DNA from: Myxococcales bacterium
GTDB lineage: Bacteria; Myxococcota_A; Polyangia; Polyangiales; Polyangiaceae
Direction: 5' to 3'
Assembly: GCA_013297655.1 (NCBI GenBank)
Contig: JAAFHV010000005.1
Coordinates: 32,239 to 96,238 of the forward strand
Length of the DNA stretch: 64,000 nt
The notes under the pieces are model-generated. The model was given only the letters and a program-made list of their open reading frames with translations. It was not told where the DNA came from and ran no database searches. Position numbers and translations under genes: made by a program. Below are positions 26,601 through 35,455 of this stretch, piece after piece (the stretch's first letter is position 1; each line of letters begins with the position of its first letter).

Positions 26601-26792
26601 CACGTGGCAGCCCGCCCCCGTGTTCGTGCGCACGCACGAAGTGGAGAGGATGGGCGCGATCGTGCGCTCGAAATACGTCGACTTCGGTATTTCCTTGTCT
26701 GCGCACGCCGCGGGCAAGAGCGCCAGAAGAGCGACGCACGTGACCGAGAGCGAAGCGAGAAACGAACCGGACCCACGACTCGTAGAGCGCAA
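23643..26792 (-). CDS. Multihaem propeller lipoprotein, hydrazine-synthase-alpha-like
   Basis: A 1,049-residue lipoprotein (signal ending LLPAAC, Cys30). Haem-binding candidates: a CX8CH pair (53-63), two CX4CH motifs CAAGNCH (204-210) and CMMVQCH (314-320), and a canonical CAGCH (996-1000). Between them is a TolB/PD40-like propeller (about 480-830) with repeats such as 'RRPAVSWDGTKIAFAARAS', 'PSFMSDGRLIFTTE' and 'TPAALPNGQILVSFG'. The propeller followed by a cytochrome domain resembles the alpha subunit of anammox hydrazine synthase and its many uncharacterised relatives. No other hydrazine synthase subunit is seen, so hydrazine chemistry is not implied. It is last in a three-gene operon, 33 bases after the HEAT gene. 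Confidence 0.7.
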   Translation of the reverse strand: MRSTSRGSGSFLASLSVTCVALLALLPAACADKEIPKSTYFERTIAPILSTSCVRTNTGAGCHVADDRGNALGNLDVSTFPQLAKRRDLLLDYGPYGQPAFLVKNIEPFQVTIQAYDGKRTTVTTDIKHAGGSVFDATSSGYQTLRRWIQNGASENNAGPPKTNVEKKPCNPEIPGGQDVSKDPATPDFALFKDKAGPLLKESCAAGNCHGTPTNTLYLTCNDTPEQVRWNYFAARDYLAQSPEESELLRRPLAPSQGGAFHEGGVVFESQSDNGYATLQEWAAAHGPPKPPTDDPAFAFFAQKVQPVLVKKGCMMVQCHSAAMFHDFRLRGGSGGNFSLSATKKNYELSLHQIAVESPDPNASRFIRKNLYRPELCGGNGCDRASGIVHRGGPLLEDFRNDAAAPERCTTATPPYDYDNGDLDKIPAYCVMVEWIRREREVSKPTPFSAIVFVKRPLDQVPGRPQDFDVYQPGADLTRLPIAIAPTGAITPGTAASLNQGCGLATATADIRRPAVSWDGTKIAFAARASAQEPFAIYEMNADGTSCAKIPEIAAGAPSQNGLLVHNFDPAYGPPENGQSPLVFASTRGNLKNEAYDYQGPQRTPADPSKANSNLYVFERGVGNRIRQLTYLLNMEREPSFMSDGRLIFTTEKRAPNFYQLALRRINMDGGDYHPLFSQRGSVGYAQATRVVELPQKDLVAVFSEPGVPFGGGTLGVINRSIGLDFQSANPQDYPIEPAVLDPASPKAVDPRFFLRSLRFVDGTVTGRRAQPTAGLYTTPAALPNGQILVSFGAAADTGSFNGDYDLYVVDAGRGARTKLFGDAGFAEIDAVAVYGKAARGTFRSTFDEPNGKTRIFDNKSEADVTVLSMPILASLLFQNTPTGRILESDAKEFEIYEDMPPPGDITSHDAAGAQSVSDPFGKVYVRRRSLGKVPIENDGSAHFQVPGGLPFVVKLPDTATSIERKWPRTQREQMVFAPGEYAHQSFKPALFDGICAGCHGAVSGLSTDSAVRPDILTQASQVVARDSSPANLNVPPGSRGKIEGAPAN

Positions 26793-26825
26793 GGGAAAGC
26801 CTCCGGTCGATGATGTTACCCTAAC

Positions 26826-27743
26826 TTACAGGCGACGAAGAGCGATGGACGCTTGGTCGCGCACGAGACCGTTCGTGTCCGTCTTGGCGACGTCCTCGAG
26901 GACCGAACGCGCAGCCGATGCGCGGAGCTCGCCGAGGGAGTGGCACGCCGAGCCGCGAACGTCCGCGTCGGGATCGTTCTTGGCGAGGGCGGTGAGCGTG
27001 GCGGCCGAGTCTTTCACCTTGAGCGCGCCGAGGAGCTCGACGGCGTTGCGGCGAACCACCGGCTCACCGTCGCCCGCGAGCTTGGCGATCGCGGGGGCAT
27101 CGGCGAAGGTGTTCACGCGGCCGGCGGAGGAGAGCCCCGCGAGACGCACTTTTTTGTCGCCGTCGGTCATGGCGCGGGAGAGGGCGCCTGCGCCGTCGCT
27201 GTTGAGGCGACCGAGGGCGCTCGCGGCGGCCGCACGAACGCGCGGATCTGCGTCGGTCTCGATGGCGGTCTTGCAGGCCTCGATGCCGGGGGTGGCGAGG
27301 AACTCACCGAGGGCGTACGCGGCGTTCGCGCGCTTCTCGGGGTTGCCGTCGCTCTTGAGGGTGTTGACAGTGCGCTCGTACGCCTCGCCGGGGCCGAACA
27401 CGCCGAACATGCGACGACGGAGCCACCACGCGGCGATCTCGCGGGTGCGCGGGTTCGCGTCGTAGAGGAGAGGCTCCACCGCGGGGATGCAGTCGAGGCA
27501 TTCCACGCGCTCGCCGTGCTCGAGCGTCTCCCAGATCGTGGTCATCGATCCGCCCGCCGCCGCGCTCTTGATGCGGTCGGGAGAAGAGAGAAACTCGATT
27601 TGGTCGTTGGGGATATTTCCGTAGATCGCCCGGGTGCCAGCGGCAGGATCCGGGGTGTCGTCGGAGTGGGCCGGCTCCGAGTGGAGCACGGTGCCGAAGA
27701 GCGCGATACCGATGGCGAGGACGCCGAGAATTTTGGTGTTCAT
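26826..27743 (-). CDS. Secreted HEAT-repeat protein
   Basis: A 305-residue protein with a Sec signal (about 26 residues, ending AHS-DD). From about residue 90 it is built of HEAT/PBS-lyase-type helical repeats of around 30 residues: 'DADPRVRAAAASALGRL', 'DGEPVVRRNAVELLGAL', 'DPDADVRGSACHSLGEL'. The region before the repeats has a 'GSMTTIWETLEHGERVECLDC' stretch with a CxxC pair. HEAT repeats usually scaffold proteins, and its place between two multihaem lipoproteins (13 bases from the first, 33 from the second) suggests it holds their complex together in the periplasm. AGGAG precedes the ATG at 27743. Confidence 0.78.
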   Translation of the reverse strand: MNTKILGVLAIGIALFGTVLHSEPAHSDDTPDPAAGTRAIYGNIPNDQIEFLSSPDRIKSAAAGGSMTTIWETLEHGERVECLDCIPAVEPLLYDANPRTREIAAWWLRRRMFGVFGPGEAYERTVNTLKSDGNPEKRANAAYALGEFLATPGIEACKTAIETDADPRVRAAAASALGRLNSDGAGALSRAMTDGDKKVRLAGLSSAGRVNTFADAPAIAKLAGDGEPVVRRNAVELLGALKVKDSAATLTALAKNDPDADVRGSACHSLGELRASAARSVLEDVAKTDTNGLVRDQASIALRRL

Positions 27744-27756
27744 GAACGTTCTCCTC

Positions 27757-30072
27757 TCAGTACTTGTTGGCGCTGACGGGGTCTTGGTTGAATGCCTCGA
27801 ACCCAGTGTTCTGGCGCGAGTAGTACTGCCCACCGATATCGATTGCGCGAATCAGCATTTGGCGCTCTTCGTCCGTCAAGTTGACGCCCTTGTCTTCCGG
27901 GTGCATCGCTGCGCCGGCGAAGGCGAGGGTGCCGTCGGCGGCCTTCACGTTGAGCTTCTTGATCATGACCGACTCACGAGCGTTGTTCGGGATGGCCCAG
28001 AGCGGCGGCTTCTCGCCGACGACCATGGTTCCACGCCCGCCCATCTCGGAGGCAGCGGGATAGAAGAGCGAAACGTACGAAGCGGGGTACGTCGCGACGC
28101 GGCGGTCGTAGACGACCGTGACGGGGCGATCGCTGAGATCGAGGTAGGGGATGTTGTACGAGGTCTGCGCTCCCGAGCCCGGATCCGTGCGCGTCACGCG
28201 GTAGGTGCGGCCCGCGAAGGGGTCCGTCGCGCCGCCGTTGTGGCAGCTCGCGCACTTCTCGGTGAGCATCTTCTGGACGAGGTTCTTGGGATTCGCGTTC
28301 GGGTATTGTGCGGTATCGACCGCCCAGGGGTACTCCGTACGATCCGCGATCGGGGCGAGGAACTTCTCGGCCTGCTTCTGCTCCGCGACGGTGGGCACTT
28401 GGCCCGCGCGGTTCGCGCCGATGCTGGTGCGGCTCTCGTGGCAACCCACGCAGCGGCGATCTTCGCCCGGCATGCCCTGAATCCAGGTGCGCTGGTTGCG
28501 GAGCGAGAGGCCGAACTTGTCAATCGGCTGGAGGTGAACCGGGATGTACGGAGGAACCTCCGCGAGCCAGCTTCCGTCCGGGTTCACCGTCGCTTCGCCG
28601 AGCACCGCGGCGCCCTCGTCCATGGTGAGGCCGAACATGGTGACGCCCTTGGCCGCTTCGCTCGAGAAGCCCTCGATGATGCGCACCTTGGCGGCTTGCT
28701 TGAGCGCGTCGCGGAAATCGACGCCCTCGCCGAGCTGGGCGCCCTTCACGCGCTCCTTGAGGCTGGTTTGCGTCACGTCGACCGAGCCGATGCGGACCGG
28801 GAGCGTGGTGTCGCCGTTGGCGGCCACGATGTCGCCGATGACGGCGGGCTCCTTGTGCACCGCGACCGGCAGCGCGTGGAGGTCCCACGTGTTGCGATCG
28901 TTGTAGATGAGCTGGTTCTTCTTCGTGACGGGGTCGAAGATGTAGATGCCGAAGTCGGGCGGCGTGATCGAGAGCTCGTTCGAGTCGTTCACCGGGCCTT
29001 CCGCGAACGAGACGATGATGCGCCCGTCGGGGAGGAGCGCGGGCTCGCGGTAACGACCCACCGGCGATGCGGAGTTGCCCGTCGGGACGTCGGGGGTGAG
29101 GATCTCGAACTTCGCGTTCTCCTCGTCGACGCACGCGTGGCCGGTTTTGTCGGCCTTGTCGTCCATGCAGGCCGGGTCGGCCGCGTTGCGGGAGTCGATC
29201 TTGACGAGCGCGCCGGCGTGGATCGTGCGGTTACGCGAAGTAGCGATACCGACCATCACGTTGGGCGACATCTCGCGAACGCTGAAGAGGGCAGTGGAGG
29301 GCTTTCCGTGCTGGCCCGCGAGCGCCACCATCTGGGTGCCGTCCGGGTTCGCGGCGAAGAGCTTCACGTCGTTCACCGCGCCAAGGTGCTCCCAGCGCGA
29401 ATAGCCAATCTTGCCGTCGGCGCGGAGCCAGGGCGCGACCGTGTGCGACAAGTTCTGCGAGGCGAGGCGGCGGTCCGCGTCGCCGCCGTCGACCGAGATC
29501 GTCGCGAGCTGGGTGACCACGCGACCGTGCTCGTACTCGTCCGCGCGGGTGCCCATCGCGGTGTACATCTGGTTGGTCACGAAGGCGATGCGACCACCCG
29601 GCATGTAGATCGGGTTGATGTCGTCTTGGTTGCCACCGGTGCGCTGGTGGAGCTCGTACTTGCCATTCGCTTCGGAGAGCTGAACGGTATAAATGTGGTA
29701 GTGGTCGTTCTCGTCTTTCTTCATCGAGAAGACGGCCTGCTTGGCGTCGAACGACACGTCCACGCCGTTGAAGTCGGCGCTGGGGAAGTCTTGGGTCAAG
29801 TTGATGAGCTTGCCGTCGGGCCGCGCGGGCGACAGCATGTTCAGGCTCCCGCCCGGCACGAAGCGCTCGTAGTCGAGCACCTGGCCGTTGCCGTTCGCCA
29901 CGTTCACGCTCACGGCGCCGTTGCCGTCGGTGACGGTGTGTTGGCGCTTGATGAACAGAATCGAAGAGACCCCGATGTCCGAGCCGGCGGGGGTCTCGCC
30001 TCCACATCCGGCGCCTACGAACGCGGACGTGAGCGACGCGAGGACCATCGTGACGGTGGAGATGCGAAGCAT
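27757..30072 (-). CDS. Dihaem propeller lipoprotein, hydrazine-synthase-alpha-like
   Basis: A 771-residue lipoprotein (signal ending VGAGCG, Cys23). Residues about 35-440 form a PD40/TolB-like propeller: 'SADFNGVDVSFDAKQAVFSM', 'DDINPIYMPGGRIAFVTNQM', 'EPALLPDGRIIVSFAEG'. A cytochrome domain follows with two canonical haem motifs, CVGCH (541-545) and CASCH (607-611), and an 'ERQMLIRAIDIGGQYYSR' C-terminal helix. The plan is that of hydrazine-synthase-alpha-like proteins found widely in environmental bacteria. It is the first gene of the operon with the HEAT protein and the larger paralogue. It probably takes part in periplasmic electron transfer or oxidation; the substrate is unknown. Confidence 0.75.
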   Translation of the reverse strand: MLRISTVTMVLASLTSAFVGAGCGGETPAGSDIGVSSILFIKRQHTVTDGNGAVSVNVANGNGQVLDYERFVPGGSLNMLSPARPDGKLINLTQDFPSADFNGVDVSFDAKQAVFSMKKDENDHYHIYTVQLSEANGKYELHQRTGGNQDDINPIYMPGGRIAFVTNQMYTAMGTRADEYEHGRVVTQLATISVDGGDADRRLASQNLSHTVAPWLRADGKIGYSRWEHLGAVNDVKLFAANPDGTQMVALAGQHGKPSTALFSVREMSPNVMVGIATSRNRTIHAGALVKIDSRNAADPACMDDKADKTGHACVDEENAKFEILTPDVPTGNSASPVGRYREPALLPDGRIIVSFAEGPVNDSNELSITPPDFGIYIFDPVTKKNQLIYNDRNTWDLHALPVAVHKEPAVIGDIVAANGDTTLPVRIGSVDVTQTSLKERVKGAQLGEGVDFRDALKQAAKVRIIEGFSSEAAKGVTMFGLTMDEGAAVLGEATVNPDGSWLAEVPPYIPVHLQPIDKFGLSLRNQRTWIQGMPGEDRRCVGCHESRTSIGANRAGQVPTVAEQKQAEKFLAPIADRTEYPWAVDTAQYPNANPKNLVQKMLTEKCASCHNGGATDPFAGRTYRVTRTDPGSGAQTSYNIPYLDLSDRPVTVVYDRRVATYPASYVSLFYPAASEMGGRGTMVVGEKPPLWAIPNNARESVMIKKLNVKAADGTLAFAGAAMHPEDKGVNLTDEERQMLIRAIDIGGQYYSRQNTGFEAFNQDPVSANKY

Positions 30073-30281
30073 GACGGAGTGTCCTTCCTACGAGACCGAC
30101 CTCGGCCTCGCTTCCGAGTAGAGCACGACCGGTGCCAACTCGAATCGGCCCTATTTTCGACGGTTAGCGAACGAATGGGAAGCGATTCGGGGGGCGCGAC
30201 GTCGATGCGTGGGGGCCGGTTCCCCCAAACGGCCCTTTTGGCTTGACGAGCGTTCTGCGGAGAAGCCGCTAGCCTTCGAAG

Positions 30282-31109
30282 GTGCGGTTCGTTCCCTTTG
30301 CGACGAGCGCGAGCGCTTGCGTGCTGGCTGCCCTCCTCCTCTCGGGGTGCGCCTCCGCTCACGCCCGCACGGCGGCCGACCACGATCGCATCCTCGAGGA
30401 GACCACGCTCGGCGAGGCGACCGAAGGAAAGGCTACCCGTGGGGACGCCGTCGTCCGTGTGTTCGTCGGCCAGGGCACGTGCTCCGGGGCGCTCGTTTCC
30501 CGACGTGTGGTCCTCACCGCCCGTCACTGCGTCGTGCAAAACAAGAAGGTCGAGGGCGGAGGACCTGTCCGCGTCGCGGGTGCGTTCCACGTCGAGCTCG
30601 GGGGCGACTACCTCCCGTGGGGCCGCGTCGCCGTCACCCGCGTCATCGCGTGCGATCCCGGTGTCGGCGAAGAGCGCGACCTCGCCGCCCTCGTGCTCGA
30701 GCGCAGCGTGCCGTCCGACGTGCCTCTCCTCGCGGTCGGCGCGCCGCACGACGGCGGGCGCTACCGGGTCGTCGGCTTCGGCTCCAAGATTTGGCCGAAG
30801 ACCACGGAGGGGGGCCTCTATTTCGAGGCGAAGCGACGCCACGGTCGGAGCGGAGCCGTGAAGTCCCTCACCGACGACGTGGTCACCGTGCACGCGGGGG
30901 CCGAGCCCGGTGACTCGGGCGGCGCTATCGTCGACGCGGACACTCGCGAGCTCGTCGCGATCCTTTCGCGCGGCGATTTTGCTGGAACGGTGGGCGGTTT
31001 GCCCTACGGACACCTCGCGATCGGCGCGCGCATCGACCGCTGCACGGAGGTCTTGAACGAGGCGCTCGCGAGCACTGGCGAGCGTCCCATGGCCGTCTCG
31101 ACGCGCTGA
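30282..31109 (+). CDS. Trypsin-like serine protease lipoprotein (complete triad)
   Basis: A 275-residue lipoprotein (LLLSGC, Cys23) with an S1 domain. His82 is in 'LTARHC', Asp133 in 'ERDLAALVLE' and Ser212 in 'EPGDSGGAIV', so unlike the paralogue at 8150-8926 it should be active. The start is a GTG at 30282 that directly opens the signal peptide. S1 lipoproteins of this size in myxobacteria may process surface or prey proteins; the target is unknown. It is divergent from the hydrazine-synthase-like operon across 209 bases. Confidence 0.85.
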   Translation: MRFVPFATSASACVLAALLLSGCASAHARTAADHDRILEETTLGEATEGKATRGDAVVRVFVGQGTCSGALVSRRVVLTARHCVVQNKKVEGGGPVRVAGAFHVELGGDYLPWGRVAVTRVIACDPGVGEERDLAALVLERSVPSDVPLLAVGAPHDGGRYRVVGFGSKIWPKTTEGGLYFEAKRRHGRSGAVKSLTDDVVTVHAGAEPGDSGGAIVDADTRELVAILSRGDFAGTVGGLPYGHLAIGARIDRCTEVLNEALASTGERPMAVSTR

Positions 31110-31192
31110 CGCGCCGCCCCGTGCACGGCCGAGTCGGACCGCCGAGGCCACTCTGTAATCGCGCGCACGAACCTGCTAAGGCGACGAGGATC

Positions 31193-31630
31193 GTGAAGCT
31201 CCTCGCCCTATCTGTGCTCGTTTCGGCCTCGCTCTGCATCGTCGCGTGCGGCAGCGCAGAGAACCTCTGCACCAACGAGCTCGTGCCGAGCGAGCTCTCG
31301 GGAGATCTGCCGATCGCAGACGCGCCGACCACGCTCGATGGCACCCACGCCACGTTTTGCTGGCGAAACGAGTGCGGCGACATGAAGCCCAACGATCCCG
31401 CGCGACGGATCGGGAACTACTCCCTCGTCAACGGGGCTATCCGTGTAGGATACACGCGAGAGGGCTACGTCGACTTCAAGGACGGCGATCCCATCTTCTT
31501 TACGCTCTACGTCGACAACCCGGCTCCCGGCGCGAAGGCCAAATTCGAGCTTCCCGGCTCGGTCGCGGGCGTGTCGATCGCAGACGACGGGTGCCGTCGA
31601 TACGCTCGTGGCAAGATCACGCCGCGCTGA
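31193..31630 (+). CDS. Small lipoprotein of unknown function
   Basis: A 145-residue lipoprotein starting at GTG 31193 (GAGG just upstream) with the signal 'VKLLALSVLVSASLCIVAC'. Mature part: six cysteines including 'ENLCTNELV', 'FCWRNECGDM' and 'DDGCRRY', and a beta-rich C-terminal half ('VGYTREGYVDFKDGDPIFFTLYV'). No family recognised. Its stop codon lies in the left arm of a hairpin that probably ends transcription of both this gene and the convergent gene. Confidence 0.6.
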   Translation: MKLLALSVLVSASLCIVACGSAENLCTNELVPSELSGDLPIADAPTTLDGTHATFCWRNECGDMKPNDPARRIGNYSLVNGAIRVGYTREGYVDFKDGDPIFFTLYVDNPAPGAKAKFELPGSVAGVSIADDGCRRYARGKITPR

Positions 31631-31665
31631 GCCTGGCTCCCTGTTTCGAGGGAAAAACCAGGCTC
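31629..31665. terminator. Bidirectional terminator hairpin between convergent genes
   Basis: GAGCCTGG (31629-31636) pairs with CCAGGCTC (31658-31665). An inner TCCCT/AGGGA stem lies between them. The gene ending at 31630 and the one ending at 31679 converge on it. No long U tract is present, so its efficiency is uncertain. Confidence 0.65.
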
Positions 31666-31678
31666 CGAGCGCCAGCCA

Positions 31679-34600
31679 TCACTTCCCGACGGTGTAGGTC
31701 ACGCGCTGGCCGAGGGCGCGATCGACCTCTTCGCAGAACGCGCGGAACGCGGGGTACTCGGCGGCGGACACGCGGGACTTCTTGAGCCATACGCGCGTCT
31801 TGGTGCGCACCTCGGTGCCTTTGACATCCACCTCGACCGCGTAGCCGCCGAACGGCGAGTCGCCCTTGGTCGCGCGCGGCGAGCCGGTGACCTTGGCGCC
31901 GGCGGGGAGCTTCACGGTGGTCTCGCTCTCGTCGGTCGTGAGCGAGAAGATGCGCAGGTCGCGCTTGCGTTGCGAGAGGGTCGCGTACTCGCGGACCATG
32001 TGCTCGCGCGGTCCGGCCGCGACGGTCATCGCGTTTCCGTCGGCGCGGGCGAGCTTGTCGACCTTGCCCTTCGCGCGGATTTGCACGGCGTCCTCGATTT
32101 TCTCAAGATCGTTCGATTTTACGTCGCTGAGCTCGAGCCCGGGGAACTCGGTGCCGAGGTCTTCCTGAACGCGCTTCTTCTGGGTGGAGAGCGAGTGGTA
32201 ACGCCCGCGCCAACTGCCCGCGTGCACGCCGGTCACGTCGCCCTTCCACTCCAGGGTCGCCGAGCCATCGGCCGCGACGACGGCTTCCACTTTGCGCGAC
32301 GTGACGCTCTCTTCCGCGGGCGGCTCGGGCAGGTGCACGAGCTCCGGTTTTCCCTCGTGGATGCGCAGCCCGAGCGCGCCGCGGTCCATCGAGGGGAGCT
32401 CACGGGAGCCCGTAAATTCCGCGGTCCCGTCGAGATAGAGGTTCATCGAGGGCACGTACGCGATCGCGTGATCGAACGGCGCGAGGCTCGCAGGAGAGCC
32501 CTCGAAATCGCCGCGCATGCCGGTGCGCAAGATCACGATCGTGGCGGGGATGCCCGCCTCTTTCAGCATCGTGACGATGAGGGTCGCCTTGTCTTTGCAG
32601 TCGCCGAAGCCGCGCGCGAAGATCTGCGAGCAGCGATAAGGCTTGAACCCGTGGATGCCGAACTCGAGCGCCACGTAGCGCGTGCGCTGCACCACGTAGT
32701 CGTAGACGGCGCGCACCTTTTGGTCGTCCGTGGTGAGGCCCTTCGTGACCTCCGCGACGCGGCGGCGGACCTCGTCGTCGGCGACGAACTGGTCCTTCAC
32801 GAGGCCCCAGTACCACTTGCCCATGTCGTCCCACGATTTGTAGGTCGACACGTGAACGTGGCCCGCGATCGACGCGAACGGGGGCTCGAGCGGCTCGGGA
32901 TCGATCGGGGCGAGGTTCTTCGCGACGAAGCGGTACACGCGCTTGTCGCCCTGCTCGGACTCGGTGCGAACGACGCCCGGAATTTGCGGCGTGTTGAAGT
33001 GCATCGTGCGCGACTTTGGGGTGATGAGCACGTACTCGGAGTGCGCGACCGGCTCGCGCGACTGCATGTAGGTCACCTCGCCGAAGTAGTCCGCGAACGC
33101 ATTTCGCTGCGCCACGTCCTCCACGCGGTAGAGCAGCTCCACCACGTCGCCCGGGTACAAACGGGGAAAGTGCACGTAATAAACACGCTGGCTCGTGTAC
33201 ATCGCGATCTGCGGGTTGTCCGCCGGGCCGTCGCCGCTCTCGGCAGCTTCGTCGATCTGGCCATTTTTGCGGTAAACGCGCGCACCGCGGAGCTGCACCG
33301 TCTCGGTGTCGGCCTCGAACCCGAACGCGTACTCGCGCGCTTGGGCCGCCGCCGAGTCGGTGAGCGGCTGGTACACCACTTGGTGGAAGCGGCTCGCGAG
33401 CCCGTTCGGGAACACGGTCGTGACCTGCATGTCGATCAAGGTCCGCCGATCGCGGCCCATCGCGGGCGCGTCTTTCTGGGCGAGAAATTCCTTGGCCGGG
33501 TGGCTGTAGATCTCGTCCGGGCGCGGCTTCTCGGGCTCGGTGTGGGCCACGTACTCGCGCACGTCTTTCTCTTGCGGGCGCAGCTCGAGCACCTTCTTGA
33601 GGAGGCGCATCTGCTCTTCGGTGTTGCCGCCCACGGCGTACACGTTGGCGAGCGCGCGCATCGCGTCGGTGTCTTCGGGGGCGAGCTCTAGGGCCTTTCG
33701 GTACGACGCGATCGCCTTCGGGCGATCCCCGAGCGCGATGTACGTGCGCGCCGCTTGCGCCATCGTGCCCGAGCTGTCCGGGTTCGCGGCGACGAGCCGG
33801 TCGACCCAGTGCCCCGCGCTCGCGCCATCACGACGAGCGAGCGCAACGTCGAGCTTTCGCTGGGCAATTTGCGGGTCGTCGAAGCGAAGCGCCGCATAAC
33901 GATCCTCGACCACCTCCGCCTCGCTGGTGCGGTTCAAGTCTTCGAGCGCGCTCGCCGTCGCACGGAGGAGCGCGACCGACTTGGGCCTCTTCGAGAGGGC
34001 ACGCTCGAGGAGCGCGAGCGCCGTCTCTTTCAGGTTCGCCTCGGCGTAGAGCTCCACCCGCGCGAGGGTGGCGCGCACGTTGTCCGGATCTTGCGCGAGC
34101 ACCTTGTCGTAATAGGGAATCGCGTCGCGGAAGTTCGCGCCCTGCCGCGCATGGGCCGCGCGCGCCAAGAGCACGTCGAGCTTCTCTTCCGGGGTCGACG
34201 TCTTCTTCGCGAGCTCCTCGGCGCGATCGAGGAACGTGGCTTCTTGGTTTCGCCCCTCGGTCAAGTCCGCGGAGAGCAAGAGCCGGCTCACGGTGGGGGC
34301 CTTGTCGGCGGCTTTTCGCGCCATCGCACGCGCCATGTGCTCCGCCGGGTCGTCGGACGAGGTGAGCAGCAAGTAGCGCGCATACGCCTCGAGCATCGCC
34401 GGGTCGTCGCCCTTCACGAGCTTCTCGAACGCGGGCACCGGGCCATCGAGCGCGCCACCTTCGGGCTTCGTGCCGTCCTTCTTGAACTTCTGCGCGGCCG
34501 CCTCGGAGGCGAGCTGGGTGTCGGCCGAGTAGCGCAAAAACGTATCTTTTCCGCCATCTTGCGCGCCGACGCGGAGCGAGAAAATCGCGCCGTCGTCGTC

Positions 34601-35398
34601 TCCGCACGACTTCACGGTGAGGCGGTTTTGGCCTTCACGGAGCACCACTTTGGTCGCGAAGCGTTCGGCGTCGAGGGAGCGGTATTTGGTGTCCTCGAGG
34701 ACCTTCTCGCCGTTCCAGAAGACCTTCGTCGCGCCCGCGCTCCCGAGCCACAGCGACACGGTCCGGGCCTTCGCGTCTTTGCGTGTATCTTGCACGAACG
34801 TAGTCGCGTACGAGCACGTCTTCTCGCTCGGCCGAACGAGGGCGCCCACGTCGAGCCAGCCGTAGGGCGCCACGTCCGGGATCGCGCGCCAGCGCACGGC
34901 GCGCTCTTTACCGTCGTAGGTGCGGCCCGCGTTGAGGGGCTCTTTCATGTCTTCTTCGGGGCCGAAGGGGCGGTCGAAACCGGCTTTGCCCTCGTTGTCG
35001 AAGGGACCCACCACGAGCCATTTTCCCACGTAACCGAGGTTCGCGACCCGCGCGCGGGCGCCGTCGAAATCGCCGCGTCGGCGTCGCGCATACGAGCCGA
35101 GGAGGCCGGCGTAAACGCGGGCAGCGGGCGTGAGGGCGCGGTCTTCGGCGAGGTCGTCGAGCGCCTCGGAGAGCTCGGCGGGATCCCCCTGGTCGTACTC
35201 TTGCCACAGCGTGCGGAGCGCGGTGTAGACGAGCGGCCCTTTCGCCGACCGTGCAGCGTCGCGGAGCTTGGCGATCTTCGCGAGCCGTTCTCCGAGGCGC
35301 TCTCCGGTCGCGGCCTGGGAGGAGCCGGGGGCGATGGCGAACGTGACGGCGAGAGCGACGACGGTCCCGAGCCCGAGGCTCGTTCGGGAGAGTTTCAC
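31679..35398 (-). CDS. Exported TPR / DUF3857 / transglutaminase-like protein
   Basis: A 1,239-residue exported protein. The N-terminal third has a signal peptide (ending near SSQA-AT) and a beta-rich region. TPR repeats cover about 390-640 ('NFRDAIPYYDKVLAQDPDN', 'RPKAIASYRKALELAPEDTD'). A DUF3857 domain follows ('LIDMQVTTVFPNGLASRFHQ', about 660-860). The transglutaminase-like domain has Cys934 in GDCKDK, His977 in 'FDHAIAYV' and Asp990 in 'LYLDGTAEF', a complete catalytic triad. Such proteins are usually periplasmic and of unknown substrate. The preferred start is GTG 35398, directly at the signal peptide; a TTG at 35434 would add 12 residues and lacks a ribosome site. Confidence 0.8.
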   Translation of the reverse strand: MKLSRTSLGLGTVVALAVTFAIAPGSSQAATGERLGERLAKIAKLRDAARSAKGPLVYTALRTLWQEYDQGDPAELSEALDDLAEDRALTPAARVYAGLLGSYARRRRGDFDGARARVANLGYVGKWLVVGPFDNEGKAGFDRPFGPEEDMKEPLNAGRTYDGKERAVRWRAIPDVAPYGWLDVGALVRPSEKTCSYATTFVQDTRKDAKARTVSLWLGSAGATKVFWNGEKVLEDTKYRSLDAERFATKVVLREGQNRLTVKSCGDDDGAIFSLRVGAQDGGKDTFLRYSADTQLASEAAAQKFKKDGTKPEGGALDGPVPAFEKLVKGDDPAMLEAYARYLLLTSSDDPAEHMARAMARKAADKAPTVSRLLLSADLTEGRNQEATFLDRAEELAKKTSTPEEKLDVLLARAAHARQGANFRDAIPYYDKVLAQDPDNVRATLARVELYAEANLKETALALLERALSKRPKSVALLRATASALEDLNRTSEAEVVEDRYAALRFDDPQIAQRKLDVALARRDGASAGHWVDRLVAANPDSSGTMAQAARTYIALGDRPKAIASYRKALELAPEDTDAMRALANVYAVGGNTEEQMRLLKKVLELRPQEKDVREYVAHTEPEKPRPDEIYSHPAKEFLAQKDAPAMGRDRRTLIDMQVTTVFPNGLASRFHQVVYQPLTDSAAAQAREYAFGFEADTETVQLRGARVYRKNGQIDEAAESGDGPADNPQIAMYTSQRVYYVHFPRLYPGDVVELLYRVEDVAQRNAFADYFGEVTYMQSREPVAHSEYVLITPKSRTMHFNTPQIPGVVRTESEQGDKRVYRFVAKNLAPIDPEPLEPPFASIAGHVHVSTYKSWDDMGKWYWGLVKDQFVADDEVRRRVAEVTKGLTTDDQKVRAVYDYVVQRTRYVALEFGIHGFKPYRCSQIFARGFGDCKDKATLIVTMLKEAGIPATIVILRTGMRGDFEGSPASLAPFDHAIAYVPSMNLYLDGTAEFTGSRELPSMDRGALGLRIHEGKPELVHLPEPPAEESVTSRKVEAVVAADGSATLEWKGDVTGVHAGSWRGRYHSLSTQKKRVQEDLGTEFPGLELSDVKSNDLEKIEDAVQIRAKGKVDKLARADGNAMTVAAGPREHMVREYATLSQRKRDLRIFSLTTDESETTVKLPAGAKVTGSPRATKGDSPFGGYAVEVDVKGTEVRTKTRVWLKKSRVSAAEYPAFRAFCEEVDRALGQRVTYTVGK

Positions 35399-35455
35399 CC
35401 CGAGGTTTTCGGCCCCGCGGCGCCCCTTCGTCAAGCGAAGCCTGCGGTTGGAAGC

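Noticed and set aside
23643..30072. Anammox-type hydrazine metabolism
   Set aside because: Only alpha-subunit-like proteins are present; beta and gamma subunits, hydroxylamine oxidoreductase-like genes and any anammox context are absent from the window.
27634..30246. An 870-codon open frame opposite the second haem lipoprotein
   Set aside because: It spans two real genes and their gap on the other strand and shows no domain; it is a shadow of the HEAT and dihaem genes.
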